Positions 42,265-53,500 of a stretch of 64,000 nt of DNA are shown piece by piece (the stretch's first letter is position 1; every line of letters begins with the position of its first letter). The DNA comes from Symbiodinium natans (taxonomy: Eukaryota; Sar; Dinophyceae; Suessiales; Symbiodiniaceae). The notes below the pieces were generated by a model. It worked only from the letters and a program-made list of their open reading frames with translations, did no database searches and was not told the DNA's origin. Made by a program: the position numbers and the translations under genes. The stretch is taken from assembly GCA_905221605.1 (NCBI GenBank), contig CAJNDS010001112.1:513001-577000 (forward strand). Reading direction: 5' to 3'.

Positions 42265-42481
42265 CGATGTGGTTCGTAGGATAACGATGCGAACGCGGTA
42301 TGTTTTCAGGAACAAACTCGGCTTGATGAGGAAAGGACGCGCGCAATAGAATATAATCGTTTTGTTCTGGATTAAACACTCTTCATGCAAGTGCAATGAA
42401 ACAAGTGCAATGAAACAAGAGCATGTGCACATGATGCTCGTCGTAGCATCAGGCATGCCATGAAACATTAGAGCTTAGTTG

Positions 42482-44182
42482 CGAAAACGCTGTACTGTCC
42501 CAAAAAAAGCAAGCTTTTTAAGCCAAAAAATGCAAAAAATGCTGTACTGTCCCAAAAAAACCAATCTTTTTAAGGCAAAAAGTGCAAAAATGCTGTACTG
42601 TCCCAAAAAAACCAAAAAAACCAAAGTTTGGAGACCTCCAGGCCCTGGAGGAGCCCCAGGTCTCCAAACTTTGGTTTTTTTGGTTTTTTTGGGACAGTAC
42701 AGCATTTTTCTTGTTTTGGCCTAAAAATATTGGTTTTTTTGGGACAGTACTGCAAAAATGCTGTACTGTCCCAAAAAAACCAAAAAAACCAAAGTTTGGA
42801 GACCTCCAGGCCCTGGAGGAGCCCCAGGTCTCCAAACTTTGGTTTTTTTGGTTTTTTTGGGACAGTACAGCATTTTTGTTTTGGCCTAAAAATATTGGTT
42901 TTTTTGGGACAGTACAGCATTTTTGCAGTCCCAGGCCTCGAAAGTGCTGTACTGTCCCAAAAAAACCAATCTTTTCAAGGCAAAAAGTGCAAAAATGCTG
43001 TACTGTCCCAAAAAAACCAAAAAAACCAAAGTTTGGAGACCTCCAGGCCCTGGAGGAGCCCCAGGTCTCCAAACTTTGGTTTTTTTGGTTTTTTTGGGAC
43101 AGTACAGCATTTTTGCTTGTTTTGGCCTAAAAATATTGGTTTTTTTGGGACAGTACAGCATTTTTGCAGTCCCAGGCCTCGAAAGTGCTGTACTGTCCCA
43201 AAAAAACCAATCTTTTCAAGGCAAAAAGTGCAAAAATGCTGTACTGTCCCAAAAAAACCAAAAAAACCAAAGTTTGGAGACCTCCAGGCCCTGGAGGAGC
43301 CCCAGGTCTCCAAACTTTGGTTTTTTTGGTTTTTTTGGGACAGTACAGCATTTTTGCTTGTTTTGGCCTAAAAATATTGGTTTTTTTGGGACAGTACAGC
43401 ATTTTTGCAGTCCCAGGCCTCGAAAGTGCTGTACTGTCCCAAAAAAACCAATCTTTTCAAGGCAAAAAGTGCAAAAATGCTGTACTGTCCCAAAAAAACC
43501 AAAAAAAACCAAAGTTTGGAGACCTCCAGGCCCTGGAGGAGCCCCAGGTCTCCAAACTTGGTTTTTTTGGTTTTTTTGGGACAGTACAGCATTTTTCTTG
43601 TTTTGGCCTAAAAATCTTGGTTTTTTTGGGACAGTCGCATTTTTGCAGTCCCAGGCCTCGAAAGTGCTGTACTGTCCCAAAAAAACCAATCTTTTTAAGA
43701 CAAAAAGTGCAAAAATGCTGTACTGTCCCAAAAAAACCAAAAAAACCAAAGTTTGGAGACCTTGGGCTCCTCCAGGGCCTGGAGGTCTCCAAACTTTGGT
43801 TTTTTTTGGTTTTTTTTGGGACAGTACGGCATTTTTGCTTGTTTTTGCTTAAAGAGAGTTTGGTTTTTTTGGGACAGTACAGCGTTTTTGCAGTCCCAGG
43901 CGTCGAAAGTGCTGTACTGTCCCAAAAAAACCAATCTTTTCAAGGCAAAAAGTGCAAAAATGCTGTACTGTCCCAAAAAAACCAAAAAAACCAAAGTTTG
44001 GAGACCTTGGGCTCCTCCAGACCCTGGAGGTCTCCAAACTTTGGTTTTTTTGGTTTTTTTGGGACAGTACAGCATTTTTGCTTGTTTTGGCCTGAAAACA
44101 TTGGTTTTTTTGGGACAGTACAGCATTTTTGCTCATTCTGGCTGACAAACATTGTTTTGTTTTGGGACAGTACAGAGTTTTT
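42482..44182. repeat. 1.7-kb inverted/tandem array built on CTGTACTGTCCC
   Basis: The core is a large palindrome: GTACTGTCCCAAAAAAACCA, CCAAAGTTTGGAGACC, a GGCCCTGG centre, and the inverse back to TTTTTTTGGGACAGTACAG. Centres lie at about 42641, 42809, 43046, 43287 and 43529 (last spacings 237, 241 and 242 bp), with two more rearranged units near 43770 and 44010. Between palindromes lie GGCCTAAAAATATTGG and CCCAGGCCTCGAAAGTG spacers. The array starts 14 bp beyond the start of the longest helicase ORF and 218 bp upstream of its preferred start. Long open frames on both strands are repeat artefacts. It could be replication or transposition sites of the cassette, or an unrelated satellite. Confidence 0.92.
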
Positions 44183-44277
44183 CCTAAACCTCTAAACCCT
44201 GAACCCTGAGTGCCGCCGGATGCGACAAGTGCAGCCACGGTACCTGAGGCAGGAAAAAGTGTGGGCATATGGGGGGG

Positions 44278-44740
44278 GGGGTACCAAATATATAAATATA
44301 TAAATATATAAATATATAAATATATAAATATATAAATATATAAATATATAAATATATAAATATATAAATATATAAATATATAAATATATAAATATATAAA
44401 TATATAAATATATAAATAATAAATATATAAATATATAAATATATAAATATATAAATATATAAATATATAAATATATAAATATATAAATATATAAATATAT
44501 AAATATATAAATATATAAATATATAAATATATAAATATATAAATATATAAATATATAAATATATAAATATATAAATATATAAATATATAAATATATAAAT
44601 ATATAAATATATAAATATATAAATATATAAATATATAAATATACAAATATATAAATATATAAATATATAAATATAAAAATTTATAAATATGTAAATATAC
44701 AAATATATAGATATATAAATATAAATATAAATAAGTTTAT
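44278..44740. repeat. AAATATAT octamer satellite, ~450 bp
   Basis: More than fifty near-perfect AAATATAT units, one with a small deletion near 44418, follow a short poly-G tract (44269-44281). Frames through it (Tyr/Ile/Phe-rich) are artefacts. Confidence 0.95.
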
Positions 44741-44829
44741 TTATATATATACATATATGTACATATGCATGTCTGTGTCATTCTTGTTCACCAGCAAACA
44801 CAGCAATCTGAACAACGACAAGCCATGCA

Positions 44830-45120
44830 TCTAAACCCTAAAACCCTAAAACCCTAAATCCCTAAGCCCTAAGCCCTAAGCCCTAAGCCCTAAGCCCTAA
44901 GCCCTAAGCCCTAAGCCCTAAACCCACCAAAAAAAAAAACCGTACTAGCACCCCAAGCCTTTCGACCCCTAAGCTCCACCCATTTTGGCCCATTACAAAC
45001 AGAATCTTCAGGCCTTTGCTTTTCAGGGAGTGGGGTCCTCCCGGGCTTGGGAGCCCTATGGGTCTCGGGGTTTGGGGTTTTCGGGTTTCGAGCTATTTTG
45101 GGGGTTTAGGGTTTAGGGTT
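44830..45120. repeat. CCCTAAG/CCCTAAA arrays and unique piece
   Basis: CCCTAAA and CCCTAAG units (44832-44928) are followed by an A-run and a unique stretch with no supported exon, then TTTAGGG units at 45105-45132. Confidence 0.7.
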
Positions 45121-45143
45121 TAGGGTTTAGGGCTACCATCGAC

Positions 45144-45230
45144 CCTTTGGAGCCCGGAACTCAAGGCCGAGCCGATGCAGGGTGGCGCCGCATCTCGCTT
45201 TAGGGTTCGAGCATCTAGGCAGGTCGGGAC
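45144..45230 (-). CDS. Candidate exon, 29 codons
   Basis: GCCGCAG|GTCCCG to AAAGG|GTCGATGG gives exactly 29 codons in phase 0. Readable pieces: VPTCLDARTLKRDAAPPC and GSALSSGLQR. The exon itself spans a lone CCCTAAA unit without a stop. No family recognised. Confidence 0.42.
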
Positions 45231-45571
45231 CTGCGGCTTTGCAAGGGTTTAGGGTTTAGGGTTTAGGATTTAGGGTTTAGGGTTTGGGGTTTAGGATTAC
45301 TGCCGCCGAGTCACGGGATTCTCTTCCAAATCTTTCTATTGGAGTCAAAGCGGATGACAACCATCTGCTGTCTCTCCTGGAGGGCTTCTCTACGATTCTG
45401 AGACCCAAGCCCCCCTGGCCCCTAAACCCTAAGCCCTAAACCCTAAACCCTAAGTTGCTGAACCCACTTAGGCAAGGCGGTGGCCATGCATGCCGACAGC
45501 GCCATATTAGGGTAACGCCGTGCAGCCGTGTCGGGTCTAATGGTTTAAGGGAGGACCCTGAACCCCTGGAC

Positions 45572-45665
45572 CTGGGACGCTCCCCCTTAGTCCTTAAAAG
45601 AGATTATAATGGATTGTACGACAATCCATACAAAGGACTGCCAGTATAAAGGGGGGAACATCCCA
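45572..45665. mobile_element. Palindromic element family F (full copy)
   Basis: CTGGGACGCTCCCCCTTAGT and inverted AAGGGGGGAACATCCCAA close around GGATTGTACGACAATCC, itself a perfect small palindrome. Confidence 0.7.
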
Positions 45666-46268
45666 ACCCTAAACCCATAACCCCCCAAAACCCCAAGCCG
45701 CCCCCCCCCCCAATAACGGGGCTAATTCTTTCTCAGCCCTCACCCCACCCCCTTTCCGAAAATAGGGGGCCCTTAAAATAGACTCCCAAGTAGTAGGGTC
45801 CCTTTATAATAAGGACCCCGATAAGGTACCCGTAAACCCTAAACCCTAAACCCTAAACCCTAAACCCTAAACCCTAAACCCTAAACCCTAAACCCTAAAC
45901 CCTAAACCCTAATGTCGGAAAACCCCCCAAAGTGACTTCCGAGTCGATTCCTCGATCTTCTCGACCTGCACCGTATGAGCGGCTCCGTTACCTTGGAGGC
46001 CGGTCTGAGCCCTGAACACTAGCCCCGGGACCCTAAACCCTAAACCCTAAACCCTAAACCCGAAACCCTAAAACCCTAACCCTAAACCCTAAACCCTAAA
46101 CCCTAAACCCTAAACTTTGCAAGATTGGGGCATCAGGGGTTTCAGGGCTTAAGGCTCACGGTGTGAAGGCTGGGGCGTCGAAGCATAAGGCTTTGGGGTT
46201 TAGCTTGAGGAATTTGTCTGTCACAACGAAACCCGCACAGGTGTTAGGAAATGACCAAGACTGTCACG

Positions 46269-46372
46269 TTGCGTGGCTTCCAAAACCCCTTAACTAAGGA
46301 AAATGCCCAAATGTATACTAAGGATCAAGATTATGAAGCAGGGGTATATTAAGGGGTTTTGGAAGATCTGGG
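46269..46372. mobile_element. Palindromic element family B (full copy)
   Basis: TTCCAAAACCCCTTAACTAA and inverted AAGGGGTTTTGGAAGATCTG enclose a GGATCAAGATTATGAAG centre. Confidence 0.7.
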
Positions 46373-46836
46373 CACAACCATGCCCTAATCCCTAAACCCT
46401 AAACCCTAAACCCTAAATGCTTCTTTCAATGCTGCCGAGTGGCTTCTCGATATGTACACCAGATCTGGGATGGAGGCGCAGGTGAGGCTTACAGGGGCTT
46501 TCAAGGTTTTGGGGTTTAAGTTCAGGGTTTAGGGTTTAGGGTTTAGGGTTTAGAGTCTAGGGTCTGGGGTCTAGGGTTTTTTCTCTCCTCTTCCCTGGGA
46601 TGATGGTCCAGGTCCGAACCCCTGACATCAAAAACAAAAACATGACTTCTCATGGTTTTCTTAGGGGCCGGGTACCCTAGACCAAAAAATTCTAACCTCT
46701 TGAATTAAAGAAGGATTATATAAAACCAAAAGGTTGAAGGTTACCTACTCAGCTACTAAGTTTTTGGCAAGGAGCTCGTTCCCTTCTCGCACCAGTCCGG
46801 CAGAACAATCGGAATTCGACTCCTATGGCTTGGTTG

Positions 46837-47045
46837 AGGTTTAGGGTTTAGGGTTTAGGGTTTAGGGTTTAGGGTTTAGGGTTTAGGGTTTAGGGTTTAG
46901 GGTTTAGGGTTTAGGGTTTAGGGTTTAGGGTTTAGGGTTAGGTTAGGGTTTAGGGTTTAGGGTTTAGGGTTTAGGGTTTAGGGTTTAGGGTTTAGGGTTT
47001 AGGGTTTAGGGTTTTGGGTTTTGGGTTTTGGGTTTTGGGCTGCAC
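46837..47045. repeat. Long TTTAGGG array passing into TTTTGGG
   Basis: About 25 TTTAGGG units with one TTAGG slip, ending in four TTTTGGG units (47010-47038). Confidence 0.95.
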
Positions 47046-47379
47046 TTGTGACCACGCACTCTCTGGGCTTCTGCAATACTGTTCTGGAGACATGAACAAA
47101 TAGCATGGCTTAATAAGCATTCCCTTGTAGAATTTGCAAAAGCAGACCTAATTCGTAAGGGGTGCTATGGTTTGTGCCCAGGAACCAATCCCAATCCGTT
47201 TCGCTTTTACGCACAATGTTCATGAAGCTGACGACACGCCTGGCAGTGTCTAAACCCCAAAGACCAACACACTCTGCAGGAAGAGTAACTCTAACGCACG
47301 CTACAGGCAGGAAAAAAAACTTTAAACTTGGGATACGAGTGGTATTCTAATGAGCATCATTCCGCACGTGTGCTTAACA

Positions 47380-47835
47380 ACTTACCCCAAACCCTAAACC
47401 CTGAACGCCCTAAACGTAAACCTAAACCCTAAAGCCCTAAACACCCTAAACGTAAACACCCTAAACCCTAAACCCTAAACCCTAACTCCCTAGGCCCAAA
47501 CCCAAACCCTAACCCTACCCTAAACCTCTAAACCCTAACCCTAAACCCTAAACCCTAAACCCTAGCCCTAATTAAACCCGAAACCCTAACCCTAAACCCT
47601 AAACCCTAACCCTAAACCCTAAACCCTAAACCCTAAACCCTAAACCCTAAACCCTAAACCCGAAAACCCTAAACCTAAACACTAAACCCTAACCCTAACC
47701 CTAACACCTAAACCTAAACCCTACCCTACCCTAACCCTGGCCCTAATCCCTAAAACCCTAACCCGGAACCCTGATCCCTACCCTAAACCCGAAACCCGAA
47801 ACCCAAACCCTAAAACCCTAACCCTAACCTCGCTA
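47380..47835. repeat. Degenerate CCCTAAA array
   Basis: CCCTAAA mixed with CCCTAA, CCTAAA, CCCTACC and CCCGAAA variants over about 450 bp. Confidence 0.9.
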
Positions 47836-47871
47836 TCACATAATTTAAACCCCTATAGTCTCTTGCTAAGG

Positions 47872-48335
47872 TCAATTTCCTTCGTGGCTAAGGGTCATTT
47901 CTTCGTGGCTAAGGGTCATTTCTTCGTGGCTAAGGGTCATTTCTTCGTGGCTAAGGGTCATTTCTTCGTGGCTAAGGGTAATTTCTTCGTGGCTAAGGGT
48001 AATTTCTTCGCTAAGGGTAATTTCTTGGTCGCTAAGGGCCATTTCTTGGTCGCTAAGGGCCATTTCTTCGTGGCTAAGGCTAATTTCTTCGTGGCTAAGG
48101 GTAATTTCTTCGTGGCAAAGGGTAATTTCCTTCGTGGCTAAGGGTAATTTCTTCGTGGCTAAGGGTAATTTCTTCGTGGCTAAGGGTAATTTCTTCGTGG
48201 CTAAGGGTAATTTCTTGGTGGCTAAGGGTAATTTCTTGGTGGCTAAGGGTAATTTCTTCGTGGCTAAGGGTAATTTCTTCGTGGCTAAGGGTAATTTCTT
48301 AGTGGCTAAGGGTAATTTCTTGGTGGCTGAGGGTA
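47872..48335. repeat. 21-bp minisatellite (AAGGGTAATTTCTTCGTGGCT type)
   Basis: About 22 units of 21 bp with subtypes (GTCATT, GCCATT, GTAATT; CTTCGTGG, CTTGGTCG, CTTGGTGG) clustered along the array. Because the period is a multiple of three it is open on both strands (VAKGNFF and LPLATKK periodic peptides), which I regard as a consequence of the period. Confidence 0.93.
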
Positions 48336-48945
48336 AATTTCCACCCCCCCCACCCCCACCCCCCCCCCCCCCCCCCACCCCTCCCCCACCACCCCCCCCA
48401 GCCGCCCCCCCCCCCCCCCCCACCCCCCCCCCCCCCACCCCCCCCCACCCCCACCCGAACCCCACTCACACCACCCCCCACCCCCCCCACCGCACCCCCC
48501 CCCCCACCCCCCCACCACCCCCACCCCCCCCACCCCCCCCACCCGCCCCCCCCCCCCCCACCCCCCCCCCCCACCCCTCACCGCCCCCCCACTCCCACGA
48601 CCCCCCCCACCCCCCCCACCCCCCCCATCCCCCCCACCCCCCCCCCCCCCCACCCCCCCCCCACCCCCCCCCACCCCCCCCCACCCCCCCCACCCCCCAC
48701 CTCACCCCCCCCCACCCCCCCCACCCCCCCCCACCCCCCCCCCCCCCCGCCCACCCCCCCACCCCCCCCCCACCCCCCCCACCCCCCCCCCACACCCCCC
48801 CCCCCCCCCCCCACCCCCCCCACCCCCACCCCCCCACCCCCCGCCCCCCCCACACCTCCCCCCCCCCCCACCCCCCCCCCCCCCCTACCCCACCCCCTAC
48901 CCCACCCCTACACCCCCCCCACACCCCACCCCCAACCCTCTTGTA
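48336..48945. repeat. ~610-bp nearly pure C tract with A interruptions
   Basis: Runs of C broken every 5-12 bases by single A, occasionally T or G. The complementary strand is a very strong G-quadruplex-forming candidate. Pro- or Gly-rich frames are artefacts. Confidence 0.95.
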
Positions 48946-49140
48946 ATGCTCATCTTTGTGTGACGCAATTGACGCAATGCGGATTTTAAAGAACGAATTT
49001 GTTCTGCAGCCGTAGTCTTCGTTGAAAAGAAATTTTGTATGAAGATACTTTATATGGTTTCTTAATGTTATGGGATTCTCTGGGTGGGTGGGTGTTATAT
49101 CCAAGCCGTAAATATAACACTACCATAAAATTGCTCGATC
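48946..49140. other. Unique A/T-balanced piece, no gene called
   Basis: This stretch contains no telomere-like repeat, no long frame and no supported exon. Confidence 0.4.
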
Positions 49141-49175
49141 CGGAGCTGCTGAACCCTAAACCCTAAACCCTAAAC

Positions 49176-49269
49176 CCCAACTCCTTGAGCTCTCCGGGCG
49201 GACGCCCTGCCGAAGCACTCGGTTTATCGCCTCGCAGGCAGTTCCGGGTCCAGTTGGGGCAGAGGGTGC
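49176..49269 (-). CDS. Candidate exon, 31 codons
   Basis: GCCAGAG|GCACCC to TGGG|GTTTAGGG gives 31 codons + 1 nt in one open frame. Readable pieces: APSAPTGPGTACEAINRVL and RPESSRSW. CCCTAAA lies upstream and TTTAGGG downstream on the minus strand. No family recognised. Confidence 0.42.
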
Positions 49270-49799
49270 CTCTGGCAGTCACAGGCATGCTGTTTAGGGT
49301 TTAGGGTTTAGGATTTAGGGTTTAGGGTTTTGGGGTCCGGGCTTGGGGTTGAAGTCTCAAGAGGCTCGCCAGCCTGCATGACCGCGTGCTTTGGCGCCTG
49401 CAGGGGCAAAAGCACAAGCTGCAAAGGAGGGGGTCTTTGTGTCATTTGCTGTTTAGGGTTGAGGCGCTTAGGGTTTAAACGAAACCCTAAACCCTAAACC
49501 CTAAACCCAGCACCCTAAACCCTAAAAGACTATTTGCTTAAGAACCCCTCAGAACATGAAAACATTCTTCTAGAGATTCCAGGGATCCATCGCTGCGAAA
49601 ATCTAAACCCTAAACCCCAAGCCCTCAACGTGACAAACCCCCGCTCGCCTAAGCCCCGCGTGCGTTCCGCAACCCAACCTGCAATCCTGCCGAGGTCTTG
49701 TTCTTTTTGCACACCTGCATCACTCCTCATTCATTTAGTAGAGGTTGTTTTCTCGATAAGTTAATTTATTACGTACAGGTCTGGTGTCATTCAATGATA

Positions 49800-50100
49800 G
49801 TACGTAAAATTCCAGGACATTCCCGAACATTCCAAAACATGGATCCCCCAAAACATTCCAACATTCCAAAGCTTCCAAAACAGTCCCAAACATTCAAGAA
49901 ATCCAAGACATGCCAAAAACTCAAAAAAGTGAATCCAAATTGACAGTCCAACCGACCACCGTCTAGCAAACCCTCGTACTCTTACCGAAGATCTCTGTCC
50001 CGTGCTCACATGCTCCTCGGGGAGTGTAGAATGGCGATGAGGATGAAGATGCTGATGATGATGATGATGATGATGATGATGCTGATGATGATGATTGAAT
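49800..50100. repeat. Degenerate AACATTCCAAA repeat and GAT tract
   Basis: 49808-49925 is built from ~11-bp units close to AACATTCCAAA. 50037-50097 is a GATGAT tract. Frames here are artefacts. Confidence 0.75.
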
Positions 50101-50379
50101 GAATGTATATATGTATATGTATAGTGTGCACACATACGTGTATAATAAGAGCAAGTATTTGTAGCACTAGCATAAGTCCATCATCGTCCCAAATCACAAC
50201 GCCTTTATAACCCCTGAGTCTGGGTGAGCCTCTTGCGATCCACCCCCCACAACGCCCTTAAACCTAAACACCCCCCAAAACCTCAAAACCCCAAACTCTA
50301 AAACCCAAAACCCTATGAGCAACCCTAAACCCTAAACCTTAAACCCTGAAACCTATACCCTAAACTCTATACCCTCAAC

Positions 50380-50885
50380 CCTATACTTAGTTGCTGAGTT
50401 CATGAGCCCCCCAAGAAAAGTGTACACTCTCAGTTCTGTCGGGGATTATAGCATCCCAAGAAGTGTAGAGCTACTAACCCTAAACCCTAAACCCTAAACC
50501 CTAAACCCTAAACCCTAAACCCTAAACCCGAAACCCTAGACCAAGTATGAGCCCTGAGCCCACCCGAATTGAAATTCAGCTCCGGGCCTCCAGGCGCCAA
50601 GTGCACCGGGGTCACGCGCACCCCCCACCCCCACCACCACCCTTCCAGCAACGTCTGCGGAAGAAAGAAGGGTTTAGGGTTTAGGGTTTAGGGTTTAGGG
50701 TTTAGGGTTTAGGGTTTAGGGTTTAGGGTTTAGGGTTTAGGGTTTAGGGTTAGAGATTTTCGAGCTCAAAGGGTTCTGGGCTACTTAGCTGTCCAGTAAA
50801 CTGGGGGAACTAAAGGTCAGCTTTTGGGATTATAAGGGGATTATACTACCCCAAAAAGGTTTATTGTGCCTGCTCTACTACTAGG
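50380..50885. mobile_element. Family D element and relative around telomere arrays
   Basis: 50386-50477 is family D (TTAGTTGCTGAGTTCATGAG end). 50775-50882 is a diverged relative (TACTTAGCTGTCCAG end). CCCTAAA at 50478-50530 and TTTAGGG at 50670-50755 lie between. Confidence 0.6.
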
Positions 50886-51085
50886 GCTAGGATGGTGGGT
50901 GGAGGGTTTGAGGTTTCAGGTCTCGGCTTCTCAGGTTTATCGCGTGTAGAACAGAAGCTGTCTTAGTGCATGAGCGAGGCTTCGAGGAGACTGCATGTGA
51001 GCCCTTACCCGGGACCCTAAAGCTTAAACCCTAAACCCCAAACTTTAAACTTTAAACCCTAAACCCTAAACCCTAAACCCTAAAC

Positions 51086-51357
51086 CTTTTGTCACGGGTT
51101 TCTGCAGCTCGCGACGCTTTGCCGCGAGGTCAAAGCCGGCGAGAGCTTTCAGCTCTTTCATGTGCCGCAGCTGCTGCTACTTTTTTCAACAGCGCACACT
51201 GCAACGCGTTGTTGTTCGCATGAGCGAGCACTCGTCTTGTTAAGGGAGCCACACAACTGGCTTCGGCATTTCCGCAGAAGGTGAGGCGCATGCTCGGCCA
51301 TGCCTCACCTACACGCTGCTGCAGTATCCTATCCGTGTCTGCGTGATATGAAACTCC
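51086..51357 (-). CDS. Candidate large exon(s), two overlapping frames
   Basis: From TTTAAG|GGAGTTTC (51357) one frame is open for 75 codons to a TGA at 51130; readable pieces: SYHADTDRILQQRVGEAW, MRLTFCGNAEAS, ANNNALQCALLKK. An overlapping frame, entered at GTAG|CAGCAGCTG (51176), gives 30 codons to an AAAAG|GTTTAGGG donor (51086) and reads HMKELKALAGFDLAAKRREL, a helix-like sequence. The block is clearly coding-like on the minus strand; whether it is one exon with a frameshift, one terminal exon, or an intron plus a second exon is unresolved. Confidence 0.45.
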
Positions 51358-52118
51358 CTTAAACCCTAAACCCTAAACCCTAAGCTGTGTTGGGATTCCT
51401 GAATGCCACTAACCGAATTCCGACTTCCGTCACTCTGATGATATGTCGAACAACTCTTGTTCTTTTTGGCAGGACCTGTCAACAAAATCCTAAACCCTAA
51501 ACCCTAAACCCCAAACCCCAAACCCCAAACCCCAAACCCTAACTCGACCTCTGCAACCACTCCCACCTTCTGCAGCCATGTGGCAGTAAGGCGGTATCGC
51601 AAGGTATCCAGACGATTCCAGCACCGGCTGAGGATTTCGCTCCCTAAGCCCTAAACCCTAAACCCTAAAGCTTTGTATGTTCAGTGCGTGGCAAGGCAAG
51701 GGTGAGGAGTCTCCCCGCATTGTGGCTACATCATACCCGACCCCTGCATCCACCCTAAACCCTAAACCCTAAACCCCAAACCCTAAACCCCAAACCCTGA
51801 ACCTTAACCCCTACACCCTTAAACCCCTAACCCCAAAGGGGGCCGAGAAGCTGAGTGGCAGGTTGCGTTGCATCGAGCCCCACAAAAATATTACACCCAA
51901 AGCCCAAAACCCAACAAGCCTTAAACTCAACCTTCAACCCTAAACCCCTTATAAACCCTAAACCCTAAACCCTAAACCCTAAACCCGAAACCCTAAACTC
52001 TATCTCTTGCCGGCTGCGGGCTCATCCCGACAGCTTGCTGCCTCACGACCCCCCGACGCCGCAGTCAGCAGCATGGCTGGTGCCAGGTGCCGGCAAGACC
52101 AGGTGGGATAGGACGATT

Positions 52119-52335
52119 TGGTGTGGTTTAGGGTTTAGGGTTTAGGGTTTAGGGTTTAGGGTTTAGGGTTTAGGGTTTAGGGTTTTGGGTTTTGGGGTTT
52201 AGGGTTTAGGGTTTAGGAATTAGGGTGTAGGGTGTAGGGTTTAGGGTTCAGGGTTTAGGGTTTAGGGTTTAGGGTGTAGGGTGTAGGGCTTAGGGCTTCG
52301 GGTTTAGGGTTTAGGGTTAGGGTTTAGGTCGAAGA
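52119..52335. repeat. TTTAGGG array with variants
   Basis: TTTAGGG units pass into GTGTAGGG and TTTTGGG variants. Confidence 0.9.
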
Positions 52336-52614
52336 GGGAGCTTCAGCGGGCTTCTATTTAGTTTAGGGGGGGGGGGGGGGGTTGAGGGCCTTTATAAGGT
52401 TTTTGGGTTTAAGGGGTTTAGGAGTTTAGGGCCTCTATCATTGGGCCTTTTGAGTAGAGTGGGTGAAATTCTGCTCGGCCGTGTCTATCCTGGGTCGATA
52501 CAGATCAACAAGGGCATGGCTTGGCAAGTACATGGGCGCCCCGCAACTGGGCAGCGGCTTTGTTTGGGATTCTATTTCGGGCTGCTGCCTTAACTGGGGT
52601 AGGTTTGGGGGGCT

Positions 52615-52712
52615 TCATTTTTAGGGATTTATAAGGATTATATCGGGGATGAAGGATACTGAAATTTTAGGGCTTTATAAGGATTCTGTAGGGATGAATG
52701 ATAGTAAAGAAT
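52615..52712. repeat. Two-copy ~48-bp direct repeat
   Basis: Two diverged copies of TTTTAGGG(A/C)TTTATAAGGATT...GGGATGAA(G/T)GATA lie end to end (52619-52665, 52667-52712). Confidence 0.6.
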
Positions 52713-52801
52713 CAGAAAACCATGTTCAAACCTGCCTCTGCTAAGGTTGCACGCAGGTCTAGCACGTCATCTGGCCCAAGCTCCCCAAGAGGGCCTACAC
52801 A

Positions 52802-53278
52802 TCAAAAATCGCCCTCGGTGTGGCTCAGCAACGGCCTGTGGAACGACCGGAGATGAACTCCTCCAAGTGATAGTAAGAAGAATAATAATAATGATGCCTT
52901 TTGGCCTAAGCTACGTCGACACCTCATGCCCACGTGGATCCGAAAAACGGAGGGTTGAGCAGTGCTGGTAGATTGTAGGTCTGTGTGCGCACCACGCGCA
53001 GATTCGCTGTAGTGCAGGTGTCGCGTGGGCTTCGGCATCGAGGCTACCGCTTCCAGTCGATCTGGCGTTGCCCGAGCCAAGTGGGGAGGCCTGGAAGCTC
53101 CAGACATCCTGTAGCAATCAGACACGCCCGTGCTTGCGGAACTTCCGCGGGTGTGGTTCCTGGGTCTCGTGTGTTGCCTAGGTTTTGCTATGTTTCGATT
53201 CTGGGGCGGGATCTTGAATGGCGAGATCCATGAAAGGTGCGTCTTGATTACGTGCCCGGAAGTGCCGCAGGCAGGCAT
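52802..53278 (-). CDS. Hypothetical 158-aa ORF
   Basis: An ATG-to-TGA frame of 158 codons lies in a repeat-free block (52720-53390), the longest such frame outside the transposon cassette and repeats. It is Arg/His/Ser-rich with a short hydrophobic run near the C-terminus (KASLLLFFLLSLGG). No domain recognised. The plus strand also carries frames of 74-84 codons here, so the block may instead hold exons of another gene. Confidence 0.3.
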   Translation of the reverse strand: MPACGTSGHVIKTHLSWISPFKIPPQNRNIAKPRQHTRPRNHTRGSSASTGVSDCYRMSGASRPPHLARATPDRLEAVASMPKPTRHLHYSESARGAHTDLQSTSTAQPSVFRIHVGMRCRRSLGQKASLLLFFLLSLGGVHLRSFHRPLLSHTEGDF

Positions 53279-53394
53279 TCAAGTTTTGGCAGGACAGGAC
53301 CTGTGCCTGGCCCAAAATTGCAGGAAAACCCTTCAGGGTTTCTCTTTCAATGTGCCGCAGCCGGGTGCACAGCATCCGATCTAGACTCACACAA

Positions 53395-53500
53395 CCCTAA
53401 ACCCTAAACCCTAAACCCTAAACCCTAAACCCTAAACCCTAAACCCTAAACCCTAAACCCTAAACCCTAAACCCTAAACCCTAAACCCTAAACCCTAAAC
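53395..53500. repeat. Clean CCCTAAA array
   Basis: Fifteen perfect CCCTAAA units between two unique blocks. Confidence 0.95.

Noticed and set aside
38423-42349. Many plus-strand frames (up to 166 codons) opposite the transposase and helicase-like genes
   Set aside because: Antisense shadows of recognised minus-strand proteins.
42518-44195. Open frames of 110-340 codons on both strands
   Set aside because: They are read-throughs of the CTGTACTGTCCC repeat array; all frames on both strands stay open because the unit lacks stops.
43849-44702. Tyr/Ile/Phe-rich frames of 170-265 codons
   Set aside because: They translate the AAATATAT satellite.
48134-49104. Proline-rich and glycine-rich proteins
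   Set aside because: Produced by the C tract and the 21-bp minisatellite; no independent coding evidence.
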